This document shows, in pieces, positions 36,904 through 46,326 of a stretch of 64,000 bases of DNA. The stretch is from contig NZ_CP063089.1 in assembly GCF_014931215.1 (NCBI RefSeq), forward strand, positions 806,001 to 870,000, written 5' to 3'. Source of the stretch: Campylobacter sp. 2014D-0216 (GTDB taxonomy: Bacteria; Campylobacterota; Campylobacteria; Campylobacterales; Campylobacteraceae). Within the stretch, counting starts at the first letter, position 1; the number at the start of each line of letters is the position of its first letter. Below the pieces are notes generated by a model that saw only the letters and a program-made list of their open reading frames with translations, ran no database searches and had not been told where the DNA came from. Made by a program: the position numbers and the translations under genes.

Positions 36904-38970
36904 TTGAAAAATTTAATTACACGATTTTTTATTGTTTTTTTTGCTCTTTTTACGCCATCAGGATTTGTTTTTGCTGAGGCAAATGGAGAAATAGGAACAA
37001 TAGAAGGTGTCAAAAGCATTAGTTTAGCTCAAGCTCAAGCAATGCTAGATCAAAATAATACTTATTTTTTTGATGTCAATTCAGAGCAAGATAGACAAAC
37101 TAATGGTTATATACCTAATTCTATATCAACTTATGTTGAAAATTGGCAAAATTTATTACCACAAGATAAAAATGCAAATTTAGTATTTTATGGTTTAAAT
37201 CGTTTTAGATTTGAAGCTTCTCAAGCTGCTGCTGTTGCTATAGAACTTGGCTATAAAAACTCTGTTGTAATGCTTGATGGTATTGAATCATGGGTAACAT
37301 CAGGTAGAAAAGTCGAGAAAATCGACACTGTAAAATGGGAAAAAGCTAAAGAGATTATTGAATTTAAAGATACGATTCATTCAAGATTTAAATTTAGCAA
37401 CACTCCTTCTTGTCGTGATTGTCACGCGCAAAAAGACAAGGGTATTAGAGCTGATATTGCAGCAAGTAAAAATCTAATTAACCAAAAATGTGCTACTTGC
37501 CACGAAAAAGCAAGCAATGCTTTAGCAAAAAGCGCTCATGGGGTGCAAGAATTTCTACCAAATCAAAGCACAGAAAAGAAAAAAGAAAAACCTTCTTGTG
37601 CGACTTGCCATTCCATCCATGTTAGTCCAAAGCATTCAGGTGTTTATTCACAAAAGCAATTAGTGGATCAAAAATGCGCACAATGTCATAAACAAAAAAC
37701 CAAAACATTCCATATGACTTTTCATGGTAAAGGCATGGTATTAAGCACACCAGGGGAAACTCCAAGTGTTGCTACATGTTCTGACTGTCATGGTAAGCAC
37801 AATATCTTAAAATCTACAGAGAGAAGTTCAACTTTATCTCCTATTAACCGTGTTCAAACTTGTCAATCTTGCCACCCTAATTCAAATGAAAATTTTGTAA
37901 ATTGGATGGCGCATGCTGATCATGGAGATGGAGAAAACTATCCTGGTTTACATGGTGCTTATATTTTTATGACTATTTTAGTTATCTCTGTGTTTGTTTT
38001 CTTTGGTGCTCATACTATACTTTGGTGTTTACGTTTAATTGCTATGCGTATTAAATACCCTAAAGAATGGAAAGAAGCAAGAAAAGCAGCTCATGAAGAT
38101 AGGGTAAAAGTAAGAAGATTTACCACCTTACATAGAATTCAACATTTCTTTATGGCGGCTAGCTTTTTAGGACTTGCTTTTTCAGGTTTGCCACAAAAAT
38201 TTTATGACTCACCATGGGCTAAACCTATGATCGATTTAATGGGTGGAGATATCGTTCATGCGGCTACTATACACCATATATCCGCGATTGTAATGTTTGC
38301 GGTGTTTTTCTCACACATTGGAGAAATCATCATTGTCAATTGGAAGCGTCGCGATGTAGCAAGAGATCCAATAACCGGAAAAATAAGTTTTATAAAAGTC
38401 TTAAAAGCGACCTTTGGTCCTGATTCTTTAATGCCAAATTTACAAGATCTAAAAGATATGAAAGATCATTTTAAATGGTTTTTTGGCTTTGGTCCAAGAC
38501 CGCAATTTGACCGCTGGACTTATTGGGAGAAATTTGACTATCTAGCAGTATTTTGGGGTATGTTTATCATCGGTATTTCAGGGCTTGTTTTATGGTTTCC
38601 TACTTTCTTTGGTAAATTTTTGCCAGGTGAGGCGATCAACCTAGCAACCTTACTTCACTCTGATGAAGCATTGCTTGCTACAGGATTTATTTTTGCAATT
38701 CACTTCTTTAATACACATTTTAGAGCAGATCGCTTCCCTATGGATATGGTGATTTTCTCAGGAAGTATAAGCGAAGAAGAAATCAAGCAAGAAAGAAGTG
38801 TATGGTATAAACGCTTAAAAGAAAGTGGTAAACTAAGCACTTTATATGAAAACAAAAACACCTCTAAAGCATATCAATGGTTGGCTAAATTTGTCGGTTT
38901 TGCGATGTTATTTACTGGCTTAGTGTTTTTGTTTTTAATGCTTTATACTTTCTTTAACACTATCTTATAA
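36904..38970 (+). CDS. Rhodanese-like / hexaheme cytochrome c / cytochrome b fusion, probable quinol dehydrogenase for MccA
   Basis: A 688-residue fusion. Signal peptide about residues 1-24; rhodanese-like fold about 36-135, where the usual catalytic cysteine loop is replaced (VFYGLNRFRFEAS), so it is probably inactive; six CXXCH hemes at residues 170, 196, 232, 258, 292 and 320; then six membrane helices (from about residue 353) with histidines typical of a cytochrome b561/hydrogenase-type b subunit (HTILW, HRIQHFF, HHISAIV, HFFNTHF). It likely takes electrons from menaquinol and passes them through its hemes to MccA. In Wolinella this job is done by MccCD instead. Start codon is TTG with AAGGAG six bases upstream. 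Confidence 0.75.
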   Translation: MKNLITRFFIVFFALFTPSGFVFAEANGEIGTIEGVKSISLAQAQAMLDQNNTYFFDVNSEQDRQTNGYIPNSISTYVENWQNLLPQDKNANLVFYGLNRFRFEASQAAAVAIELGYKNSVVMLDGIESWVTSGRKVEKIDTVKWEKAKEIIEFKDTIHSRFKFSNTPSCRDCHAQKDKGIRADIAASKNLINQKCATCHEKASNALAKSAHGVQEFLPNQSTEKKKEKPSCATCHSIHVSPKHSGVYSQKQLVDQKCAQCHKQKTKTFHMTFHGKGMVLSTPGETPSVATCSDCHGKHNILKSTERSSTLSPINRVQTCQSCHPNSNENFVNWMAHADHGDGENYPGLHGAYIFMTILVISVFVFFGAHTILWCLRLIAMRIKYPKEWKEARKAAHEDRVKVRRFTTLHRIQHFFMAASFLGLAFSGLPQKFYDSPWAKPMIDLMGGDIVHAATIHHISAIVMFAVFFSHIGEIIIVNWKRRDVARDPITGKISFIKVLKATFGPDSLMPNLQDLKDMKDHFKWFFGFGPRPQFDRWTYWEKFDYLAVFWGMFIIGISGLVLWFPTFFGKFLPGEAINLATLLHSDEALLATGFIFAIHFFNTHFRADRFPMDMVIFSGSISEEEIKQERSVWYKRLKESGKLSTLYENKNTSKAYQWLAKFVGFAMLFTGLVFLFLMLYTFFNTIL

Positions 38971-38997
38971 CCTTATTCGCTATAATAGCGAATAAGG
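38971..38997 (+). terminator. Strong hairpin with internal -10 box between the fusion gene and the thioredoxin-like gene
   Basis: CCTTATTCGCTA pairs with TAGCGAATAAGG (12 pairs, tight loop), followed by ACTTTTTCC, so it can terminate transcription one base past the stop codon. The hairpin centre reads TATAAT (38981-38986), a possible -10 box for the two maturation genes that follow. Confidence 0.65.
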
Positions 38998-39027
38998 ACT
39001 TTTTCCAACTTCTTTAAGGATGTAAAA

Positions 39028-39627
39028 ATGTTTAAAACAATACTCTTACTTAGCCTAACTTGTGTTTTTTTTATAGCATGCTCTAAGGAAGAAAAGCTTG
39101 ATTCTAATTTAATCTCAAGTGGTACGCAATTTTCCAAAGAAAATTCACAAAAAGCAAAAGATTTAGATAAAAAATCTTACAAAGAAATCGCGCATTTATT
39201 TAAAGACAATACCAATATCAAAAGCGATGAAAAAAACATCTTAATCATCTTTAGTGCTAATCACTGCATATACTGTGATAAACTAAAAGAAGAAATAGAA
39301 AATGACAAAAAATTACAAAAAATGATACAAGATCAATATAGTTCTTATTATATCAATATAAGTTATAAAAAAATTCATACATTTTATAAAAACCACAAAA
39401 GCGATCTAAGCACCGCTGAACTTTCTAGTATTTATAATATCGTAGCAACTCCAACGGTTGTAATTTTAAACCAAAACTATCAAACCTTGCTTAATTACCC
39501 TGGTTTTATAAGTGCAAAAAGATTATACGCTACTATGGATTTTTTAAATAAAAGTGAAAATCAAAAATTAGATGAAGCAAGCATAGCGCAAAAGCTTATT
39601 CATTATTATAAAGACAACAATATTTAA
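39028..39627 (+). CDS. Thioredoxin-like lipoprotein, probable cytochrome c maturation thiol reductant
   Basis: A 199-residue lipoprotein: signal with lipobox FIAC (lipidated Cys18), then a thioredoxin-like domain with redox motif CIYC (residues 80-83) and cis-proline loop VATPTVVIL. SoxW/ResA-like. System II cytochrome maturation needs a membrane-tethered thiol reductant to keep heme-site cysteines reduced, and this gene lies ten bases before the CcsBA heme lyase, so that role is likely. For MccA it may specifically keep the widely spaced CX17C pair from oxidising. Confidence 0.8.
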   Translation: MFKTILLLSLTCVFFIACSKEEKLDSNLISSGTQFSKENSQKAKDLDKKSYKEIAHLFKDNTNIKSDEKNILIIFSANHCIYCDKLKEEIENDKKLQKMIQDQYSSYYINISYKKIHTFYKNHKSDLSTAELSSIYNIVATPTVVILNQNYQTLLNYPGFISAKRLYATMDFLNKSENQKLDEASIAQKLIHYYKDNNI

Positions 39628-39637
39628 AGGTTGCACA

Positions 39638-42337
39638 ATGCGGTATTTTTTTTCTTTTGCAATGAGTTTTTTACTTATGAGTGTTTATGCTATAGCATGT
39701 GCTGTGGCAACTTTCATAGAAAATGACTATGGCATTAGTGCAGCTAAAGCTTTAGTTTATGATAATGCTTGGTTTGACATGCTACATTTATTGCTAGGAC
39801 TTAATTTAGCCGGAGTAATAATCTATAAAAAACTACTACAAAAGAAAAAATACGCGAGTTTACTTTTACATTTTTCTTTTATCATGATACTTATAGGAGC
39901 AGGACTTACGCGGTATTTAGGCTTAGAAGGTGGAATGCATATAAGAGAAAACCAAAGTTCTAACATCATAGCCACAAGAGAAGAATTGATAAAAATAACC
40001 GATCTTGATACCAATACAAGCGTAGAATTTCCCATCAGTTTTACACCGCTTAGTCAGAAACATTTTCAAAAAACTTTTAGTTTTGACCATCAAAAGCTAA
40101 CCGTAAGCTCCATTAACTACACTGCGCAAAAAGACTCTGTAACACCTGCGAGCTTAACACTAAATATTCATTATCAAAATCAAGATAAAAATATCACTTT
40201 AAATCCAAATTTCACAGACAAGGTGGTAACTTCATTTTATTTTCAAAACAAAGCTTTTGAGATTAACTGGGGTCCAAGAAAAATCGAACTTCCTTTTGCA
40301 TTGTATTTGGAAGATTTTATACTAGAACGCTACTTAGGCTCTATGAGTCCTTCTTCTTATACTTCAAAAATCAAAATCATAGATGAAAAAAACCACATCT
40401 ATCAAAACTATGATATTTTTATGAATAATGTTCTTGATTATGGTGGATATAGATTTTTTCAAAACTCATACGATCAAGATGAGCAAGGAACAATACTTTC
40501 AGTCAATAAAGATCCTGGAAAAATTCCAACCTATATAGGATATACTTTATTGATCTTAGGATTTTTATGGGTTTTATTTGATAAAAATTCAAGATTTCAC
40601 CGCCTCAATGCTTATCTTAAAAAAGGACAAAATTTAACATTGCTAACTTTACTCTTTATAGGCTTACATACTCCACTTTTTGCCCAAGAAAATAAAAATG
40701 ATATTTTAAATTTAATCTCCCATATCCAAAAAAACTCATACACACATTCTTTAAATTTTGCCAAATTACTTATACAAGATCACAATGGAAGGATAAAACC
40801 TTTAGATACCTTAGCAATGGAATTTATCCATAAAATCACCCAAGAAGATGATTTTTTAAATTTACACTATGATCAAATCTTTTTAGCCATGATGATTTAT
40901 CCTAATGAATTTAGAAAAATCAAAATGATCTCTACTAAAACTAAAGACTTAAGAAAACTAATAGGCACAAATATCAATGAAAAACATATTGCATTTGATG
41001 ATGTTTTTGACAATGGAGTATACAAGCTTAGTAATTATGTCGAAGAAGCTAATCGAAAAACCCCTTCACAACGCACAAAATTAGACAAAGACTTACTCGC
41101 CTTGGACGAAAAAATCAACCACGCTTATTATATTTATAGTGGACAAGCTTTAACTATACTACCTGATGTTAACGAGCAAAGTCTAAAATGGTTTTCTCCT
41201 GTGCATGCTTTACCTTTTACTAAAGAAGATATTGAGCGCTTACAAATGCTTTTAGTGAATTATTTTTTACAAACTCGCAATGGCATTGAAAACAATCAAT
41301 GGCAAGATGCAAATGAAATTCTACAATCTCTAAAAGATTTTCAGCTTCACTATGGCAGTAAGGTTTTACCACCAAAAGAAAGAATAGAACTTGAAATACT
41401 GCTAAATCACTATAATATTTTCGATAACCTCACCTTTATTTATATCAGTTTTTCACTTGTATTTTTTGTTTTGAGTTTTTATGTTATATTAAAAAACACT
41501 ACTTTATCTTCTTGGGTATATGGATTTTTTTATATTATTTTGAGTATTTGTGTGTTAATACATGCACTAGCTTTAATCATTCGTTGGTATGTAGGCGATC
41601 ACGCTCCTTGGAGTAATGCTTATGAAAGCATGGTTTACATAGCTTTTGCATGTGCGATAAGTGCTGTGGTGTTTTTTAGAAAATCACTCTTAGCCTTATG
41701 TGGAGCAAGTTTTTTAGCAGGGATTGCACTTTTTGTTGCACATCTTGGTTTTATGGATCCACAAATTGGAAATTTAGTTCCTGTTTTAAAATCATATTGG
41801 CTTAATATTCATGTGTCTATTATAACAGCAAGTTATGGATTTTTAGCGCTTTGTTTTATACTTGGAATTTTAAGCCTAATCCTTTTTGTCTTAAGAAATC
41901 AAAACAATCATATCGATAAAAATATCTTAAAACTGCATTGTATTAATGAAATGTCTATGATTATAGGACTTGCGATGCTTACTATAGGAAATTTCTTAGG
42001 TGGAGTATGGGCTAATGAAAGCTGGGGGAGATACTGGGGTTGGGATCCAAAAGAAACTTGGGCTTTAATTTCTATTGTAGTTTATACCATGGTATTACAC
42101 TTAAGGTTTATTGTTAAAACTAGTTTTATTTTTGCTTTTGCAAGTGCTAGTATTTTGGCATTTTATAGCATATTAATGACTTATTTTGGAGTAAATTTTT
42201 TCCTTTCTGGCTTACATTCTTATGCCAATGGAGATAGTTTTAATATACCTATTTATGTTTATATCTTAACAATGCTCATTTTGATTTTAATACTACTAGC
42301 AGGAAGAAAAAGAAATATCAAAACGCCTAGTTTTTAA
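39638..42337 (+). CDS. ccsA1: CcsBA-type cytochrome c heme lyase, likely dedicated to MccA
   Basis: An 899-residue fused System II cytochrome c synthase. N-terminal ResB/CcsB part (membrane helices about residues 4-95, a large periplasmic beta domain to about 290, next helix near 300-315) joins a CcsA part whose heme-handling WWD motif WGRYWGWDPKETWALI is intact, with flanking histidines. It exports heme and attaches it to apocytochromes. At about 900 residues it is shorter than the general Campylobacter CcsBA as I recall it (about 1080) and close to the special Wolinella lyases NrfI and CcsA1. Position behind mccA supports a CcsA1-type dedicated lyase for the CX17CH site. Confidence 0.85.
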   Translation: MRYFFSFAMSFLLMSVYAIACAVATFIENDYGISAAKALVYDNAWFDMLHLLLGLNLAGVIIYKKLLQKKKYASLLLHFSFIMILIGAGLTRYLGLEGGMHIRENQSSNIIATREELIKITDLDTNTSVEFPISFTPLSQKHFQKTFSFDHQKLTVSSINYTAQKDSVTPASLTLNIHYQNQDKNITLNPNFTDKVVTSFYFQNKAFEINWGPRKIELPFALYLEDFILERYLGSMSPSSYTSKIKIIDEKNHIYQNYDIFMNNVLDYGGYRFFQNSYDQDEQGTILSVNKDPGKIPTYIGYTLLILGFLWVLFDKNSRFHRLNAYLKKGQNLTLLTLLFIGLHTPLFAQENKNDILNLISHIQKNSYTHSLNFAKLLIQDHNGRIKPLDTLAMEFIHKITQEDDFLNLHYDQIFLAMMIYPNEFRKIKMISTKTKDLRKLIGTNINEKHIAFDDVFDNGVYKLSNYVEEANRKTPSQRTKLDKDLLALDEKINHAYYIYSGQALTILPDVNEQSLKWFSPVHALPFTKEDIERLQMLLVNYFLQTRNGIENNQWQDANEILQSLKDFQLHYGSKVLPPKERIELEILLNHYNIFDNLTFIYISFSLVFFVLSFYVILKNTTLSSWVYGFFYIILSICVLIHALALIIRWYVGDHAPWSNAYESMVYIAFACAISAVVFFRKSLLALCGASFLAGIALFVAHLGFMDPQIGNLVPVLKSYWLNIHVSIITASYGFLALCFILGILSLILFVLRNQNNHIDKNILKLHCINEMSMIIGLAMLTIGNFLGGVWANESWGRYWGWDPKETWALISIVVYTMVLHLRFIVKTSFIFAFASASILAFYSILMTYFGVNFFLSGLHSYANGDSFNIPIYVYILTMLILILILLAGRKRNIKTPSF

Positions 42338-42344
42338 ACTAGGC
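42325..42344. terminator. Bidirectional terminator between ccsA1-like and a convergent small gene
   Basis: GCCTAGTTT pairs with AAACTAGGC (nine pairs, two-base gap), overlapping the stop codons of both convergent genes, which are separated by a single base. T-rich sequence follows on the plus strand (CTACTTTTTTC). Confidence 0.75.
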
Positions 42345-42563
42345 TCTACTTTTTTCAATTTCTTGAAGTGCTTGAATAAGCTCTTTTAAATTTTCATAAG
42401 GAATGTGAATTTTCCAATCCACTCCACTTTCTTTTTTTAAAGCCACACCAATACTTAACACATCTTCACTCCCTACTCCATAAGGATTTGCAAGATGACA
42501 AAGGCTAATTTCGCCATTTTTGCTGCCATGTAGCTCTATGCTTTTGTATATTTTTTTACTCAT
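42339..42563 (-). CDS. Small conserved protein of unknown function behind lpxD
   Basis: A 74-residue cytosolic protein with mixed charge, no cysteine cluster (single Cys), no membrane segment. The pattern of strands followed by a C-terminal helix ([23 protein letters not shown]) suggests a small alpha/beta fold. It overlaps the lpxD stop by eight bases and ends the ilvI-ilvH-lpxD transcript. Function not recognised. Confidence 0.6.
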   Translation of the reverse strand: MSKKIYKSIELHGSKNGEISLCHLANPYGVGSEDVLSIGVALKKESGVDWKIHIPYENLKELIQALQEIEKSRA

Positions 42564-43515
42564 GTTTATCCCTATAAGCTGAAATAATTTTTGCCTGAAG
42601 TTTCAACCAATCTTTTTGAAGCATAATAGGAAAACCACCATACACTCTAGCACCCTCAAGGCTTTTAGTTACCCCACCTCTTGCTGCTATGGTAGCAAAA
42701 TCTCCTATTTCTAAATGACCACTTGTAGCACTTTGTCCACCCATGATGACATTTTTACCCAAAATACTCGAACCTGAAATTCCACTTTGTGCTACAATAA
42801 GACAATTTTCTCCAATCTCACAATTATGCCCTACTTGAACAAGATTGTCTATCTTAGTACCTTGCTTGATGATAGTGCTTTCAAAAACTGCTCTATCAAT
42901 TGTCGTACAAGCACCGATTTCCACAAAATCTTCCAAAATAACATTGCCATTGTGGTAAATTTTATAATGTTCACCATTTTTTGTATGAGCATAACCAAAA
43001 CCATCACTACCTATAACACAATTTGCTAACAAATGACATTTTTTACCAATTTTAGTATCATTATAAATCACAACATTAGGATGAATGACAGTATGCTCGC
43101 CTATACTTACATTATCCCCTATATAAGCCCCTGCCATTATCACCACATGATCAGCTATTTGGACATTTTCACCTATATAAACATTTGGCATGATTTTGGC
43201 ACTTTTAGCAATGTGAGATTGTTTTTTTTCACTAGCAATCAAAGGCTTAGCAAAAAGTTTGCTTAAAAGTGCAAAGGATAAATGTGGGTTATCAACGACT
43301 AATTTAATGCAATCTTTTGAAACCAAATTTTCAAATTCTTTAGATACCAATATAGCCCCTGCTCCACTACTAGCTATTTTTTTAGAATTTTTTTCTCCAT
43401 CACAATAGCTAAGCTCGGTAAAACTTGCATTATTCAAAGAATTCAAAGCTGTAATCTCTATATCATCTCCGCAATACTCTATGCCTAAAAATTTAGCAAT
43501 TTCACTAATTTTCAT
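42556..43515 (-). CDS. lpxD: UDP-3-O-acylglucosamine N-acyltransferase LpxD
   Basis: A 319-residue left-handed beta-helix acyltransferase of lipid A synthesis. N-terminal LpxD uridine-binding domain (residues 1-95), then many hexapeptide repeats (for example [18 protein letters not shown]), the substrate loop [16 protein letters not shown], the catalytic histidine in [11 protein letters not shown] (about residue 235) and a C-terminal helix. It adds the N-linked hydroxy fatty acid. Overlaps ilvH by four bases. Confidence 0.95.
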   Translation of the reverse strand: MKISEIAKFLGIEYCGDDIEITALNSLNNASFTELSYCDGEKNSKKIASSGAGAILVSKEFENLVSKDCIKLVVDNPHLSFALLSKLFAKPLIASEKKQSHIAKSAKIMPNVYIGENVQIADHVVIMAGAYIGDNVSIGEHTVIHPNVVIYNDTKIGKKCHLLANCVIGSDGFGYAHTKNGEHYKIYHNGNVILEDFVEIGACTTIDRAVFESTIIKQGTKIDNLVQVGHNCEIGENCLIVAQSGISGSSILGKNVIMGGQSATSGHLEIGDFATIAARGGVTKSLEGARVYGGFPIMLQKDWLKLQAKIISAYRDKHE

Positions 43516-43979
43516 TTTACCTCCATTAAAATAGAACCACTTCTTACTACACTTATGGGATTATACTTTTTCATGGTTTTTAAAAAGTTATCAATATTAC
43601 AAGCATCATCACACGCCATCACAATAATACATTCATCATCACTATAAGTTACACTACCATTGTAAGCTTTTAATATAGCATCCAATCCTGCAAAATTTTC
43701 ACTTAATGCGATTTTAACCAATGCTGTTTCTTTTTCTATAAAATCACTTGAATCAATCACCTTATAAGTAGGTATGAGCTTATGCAACTGCTTGATAATT
43801 TGCTCGAAAACTTTTTCATCGCCTAAAGTAACGATGTTTATCCTCGAAAAATCCTTATCATCAAGTGGAGCCACGGTGAGAGATTCTATATTATAACCTC
43901 TTCCTGAAAAAAGACCAACTACACGCGATAACACCCCGTGTTCATTTAGCACGATAACTGAAATCACCCTTCTTTTCAT
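43512..43979 (-). CDS. ilvH: Acetolactate synthase small regulatory subunit
   Basis: A 155-residue regulatory subunit with an N-terminal ACT domain ([30 protein letters not shown]) that binds valine for feedback control, and a second ACT-like C-terminal half. It stimulates the large subunit encoded just upstream and overlaps it by four bases (ATGA). Confidence 0.95.
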   Translation of the reverse strand: MKRRVISVIVLNEHGVLSRVVGLFSGRGYNIESLTVAPLDDKDFSRINIVTLGDEKVFEQIIKQLHKLIPTYKVIDSSDFIEKETALVKIALSENFAGLDAILKAYNGSVTYSDDECIIVMACDDACNIDNFLKTMKKYNPISVVRSGSILMEVK

Positions 43980-45685
43980 TTTTTATCCTTGTTTTTAAAA
44001 CTAGGTAAAATCATATTATAAATCGCTCCACCCGCTGGCACCATCGGCAATACATCTTCATAGCGATCTATCGCTACGTTTAACACATAGGTTTTATCAG
44101 ATTCTAAAGCTTTTTGAAAAGCTTTTTGAAATTCTTCCTTACTAAAAACATTGCAACCCTCGCAGTGAAATCCTCTTGCAATCCCTACAAAATCAGGTTG
44201 AATACTTAAGTCTGTATTAGAAAATCTTTCTTTGTAAAACATACTTTGCCACTGTCTTACCATACCTAAAAAGGAATTATTTAAGATAATATTAATCACT
44301 TTTATACCATAAGCACTTGCTGTCATTAGCTCTTGTACATTCATCAAAAAAGATCCATCACCAACAAAATTTACCACCACTTCTTCATCCACAGCTAATT
44401 TAGCTCCAAGTGCTGCTGGTAGAGAATAACCCATAGTTCCTTGCCCACCACTTGTTGCAAGTTGTCTTGCATAATTAAACGGATAAAATTGTGCTACCCA
44501 CATTTGATGTTGCCCTACATCTGTGATAATTCTCGCATCAGGAGCCAACCTAGCACACTCTTCTATCACCCACTGGGGCTTTAACACTTCATCACTATCT
44601 TCATAACCTAATGGATATAGCTGCTGATATCTTTGTAGAGTTTTAAACCATTCTTGATACTGAGTCTGATCCAAACTTTCTTTTTTTAACTCTTCTAAGG
44701 TATCCATAATCACACTTTTAATATCCCCAACTATAGGATAATGTGCTTCGATGATTTTAGAAATAGAACTTGGGTCTATATCAATATGGACAATTTTTGC
44801 ACTCTTTGCAAATTCACTTGTTTTTCCCGTAATCCTATCGTCAAATCTAGCCCCTACAGCAATTAACAAATCACATTCGCTTAAAGCGATATTCGCACAG
44901 TAACTCCCATGCATACCTGCCATTTTTAAATTAAGCTCATCATCACTTCTTAAAGTTCCCAATGCCATTAAAGTTTCAACCGCAGGAATTTGACAAAAAT
45001 GAATTAATTCTCTTAATGCATCACTAGCATTAGATGCTATACATCCACCACCCAAGTAAAATAAAGGTTTTTGGGAATTTTTTATCAAGCTAACTAGTTT
45101 TTTAATTTGCTTAATATTTCCCTTGTAAGTAGGCTTATAAGTCTTCATGGAAATTTCTTTAGGATAATCCCAAATACCCATAGCTGCAGTAACATCTTTA
45201 GGTATATCAATATGCACAGGCCCTTTTCTACCTGTTGTGGCAATATAAAAAGCTTCTTTTAAAATTCTAGGTAATTCTTCAATATTTTTCACTAAATAAT
45301 TATGCTTCACACAAGGTCTTGAAATACCTATAGCATCAATTTCTTGAAAAGCATCTGTTCCTATCAAAGAAGTTGCAACTTGAGCTGAAATTAAAACCAA
45401 AGGGATAGAATCGCTATAAGCAGTAGCTAAACCTGTAACTGTATTGGTAAAACCAGGTCCACTTGTCACCACTGCTACGCCTACTTCCCCACTCATTCTC
45501 GCATATGCATCAGCACTATGCAAAGCTGCTTGTTCATGTCTTACTAAAATATGTTTGAAATATGTTTGCTTGTAAATTTCATCATAAATATTTAAAGCTG
45601 CTCCACCAGGATAACCAAAAACAACCTTTACATTCTCTTCTTTTAGTGCTTCACAAATCATTTGCGAGCCATTTAGCTCTTTCAT
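43976..45685 (-). CDS. ilvI: Acetolactate synthase large catalytic subunit
   Basis: A 569-residue thiamin diphosphate enzyme making acetolactate or acetohydroxybutyrate for valine, leucine and isoleucine. The catalytic glutamate is in LVRHEQAALHSADAYAR (about residue 50), the FAD region lies mid-protein, and the ThDP-Mg motif is GDGSFLMNVQELMTASAYGIKVINIILNN split around residues 440-468. A TATAAT box at 45717-45722 provides the operon promoter for ilvI-ilvH-lpxD. Confidence 0.96.
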   Translation of the reverse strand: MKELNGSQMICEALKEENVKVVFGYPGGAALNIYDEIYKQTYFKHILVRHEQAALHSADAYARMSGEVGVAVVTSGPGFTNTVTGLATAYSDSIPLVLISAQVATSLIGTDAFQEIDAIGISRPCVKHNYLVKNIEELPRILKEAFYIATTGRKGPVHIDIPKDVTAAMGIWDYPKEISMKTYKPTYKGNIKQIKKLVSLIKNSQKPLFYLGGGCIASNASDALRELIHFCQIPAVETLMALGTLRSDDELNLKMAGMHGSYCANIALSECDLLIAVGARFDDRITGKTSEFAKSAKIVHIDIDPSSISKIIEAHYPIVGDIKSVIMDTLEELKKESLDQTQYQEWFKTLQRYQQLYPLGYEDSDEVLKPQWVIEECARLAPDARIITDVGQHQMWVAQFYPFNYARQLATSGGQGTMGYSLPAALGAKLAVDEEVVVNFVGDGSFLMNVQELMTASAYGIKVINIILNNSFLGMVRQWQSMFYKERFSNTDLSIQPDFVGIARGFHCEGCNVFSKEEFQKAFQKALESDKTYVLNVAIDRYEDVLPMVPAGGAIYNMILPSFKNKDKK

Positions 45686-45716
45686 TATTTTACCTTTTTG
45701 TTGAAAAATGGAAAAT

Positions 45717-45722
45717 ATTATA
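45717..45722 (-). promoter_or_regulatory. -10 box of the ilvI-ilvH-lpxD operon
   Basis: Minus-strand TATAAT in CGTTATAATATT, 31 bases upstream of the ilvI start. No leader peptide rich in branched-chain residues could be seen in the short leader. Confidence 0.65.
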
Positions 45723-45755
45723 ACGATAATTTGATAAATATATTTTTACAAGAGG

Positions 45756-45778
45756 AGTTTCTTGAAAATCAAGAAACT
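45756..45778 (-). terminator. Hairpin terminator at the end of oorC
   Basis: AGTTTCTTGA pairs with TCAAGAAACT (ten pairs, AAA loop) across the oorC stop codon. A modest T-rich stretch follows on the minus strand. Confidence 0.65.
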
Positions 45779-46326
45779 ACTTGGGCTTTTTTAGCGTATT
45801 CTATGCCTAAATCAAAGGCCTTAGCATTTGCTTCTTTAGTTTTTGCAGGTACCATATCAAGCATGGTTTGTTTTAAAGCTTCAATATCAATACACTCACT
45901 CATATAAGCAGCGATAGCTAAGGCAACAACTGATTGAGTAGCTACATTACCTACTTCTTCCTTAGCTATAGTAATAATAGGAATTTCAAAAATTTTCCAT
46001 TTGGCATAATCTTCTTTGCTTGGGTGAACCAAATTTGGTTCTATCACTATAATACCACCTGCAGCTACTCCATCTTTAAAACTTTGATATCCCTTGTGTG
46101 CAGTTGAAAGCATAAAACTTACCTCGCCTTCTACTGCATACGGAAAGAAGATCTCGTTTTCATCGATAATAATATCAACTTTGGTTGGCCCACCTCTTAC
46201 TTGAGATGTATAAGTAGAAGCTTTAAAAGCATTGCGCCCTTCTTTGATCGCAGCTTTAGCTAGAATTTCACCAGCGGTGATTACCCCTTGACCACCTTCT
46301 CCGCAAAATCTTAATTGAAATTTCAT
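45769..46326 (-). CDS. oorC: 2-oxoglutarate:acceptor oxidoreductase gamma subunit
   Basis: A 185-residue gamma-domain subunit beginning MKFQLRFCGEGGQGVITAGEILAKAA, the signature glycine-rich start of 2-oxoacid:ferredoxin oxidoreductase gamma chains. With OorDAB it oxidises 2-oxoglutarate to succinyl-CoA and passes electrons to flavodoxin or ferredoxin, replacing the NAD-linked dehydrogenase. Overlaps oorB by four bases. Confidence 0.95.
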   Translation of the reverse strand: MKFQLRFCGEGGQGVITAGEILAKAAIKEGRNAFKASTYTSQVRGGPTKVDIIIDENEIFFPYAVEGEVSFMLSTAHKGYQSFKDGVAAGGIIVIEPNLVHPSKEDYAKWKIFEIPIITIAKEEVGNVATQSVVALAIAAYMSECIDIEALKQTMLDMVPAKTKEANAKAFDLGIEYAKKAQVVS

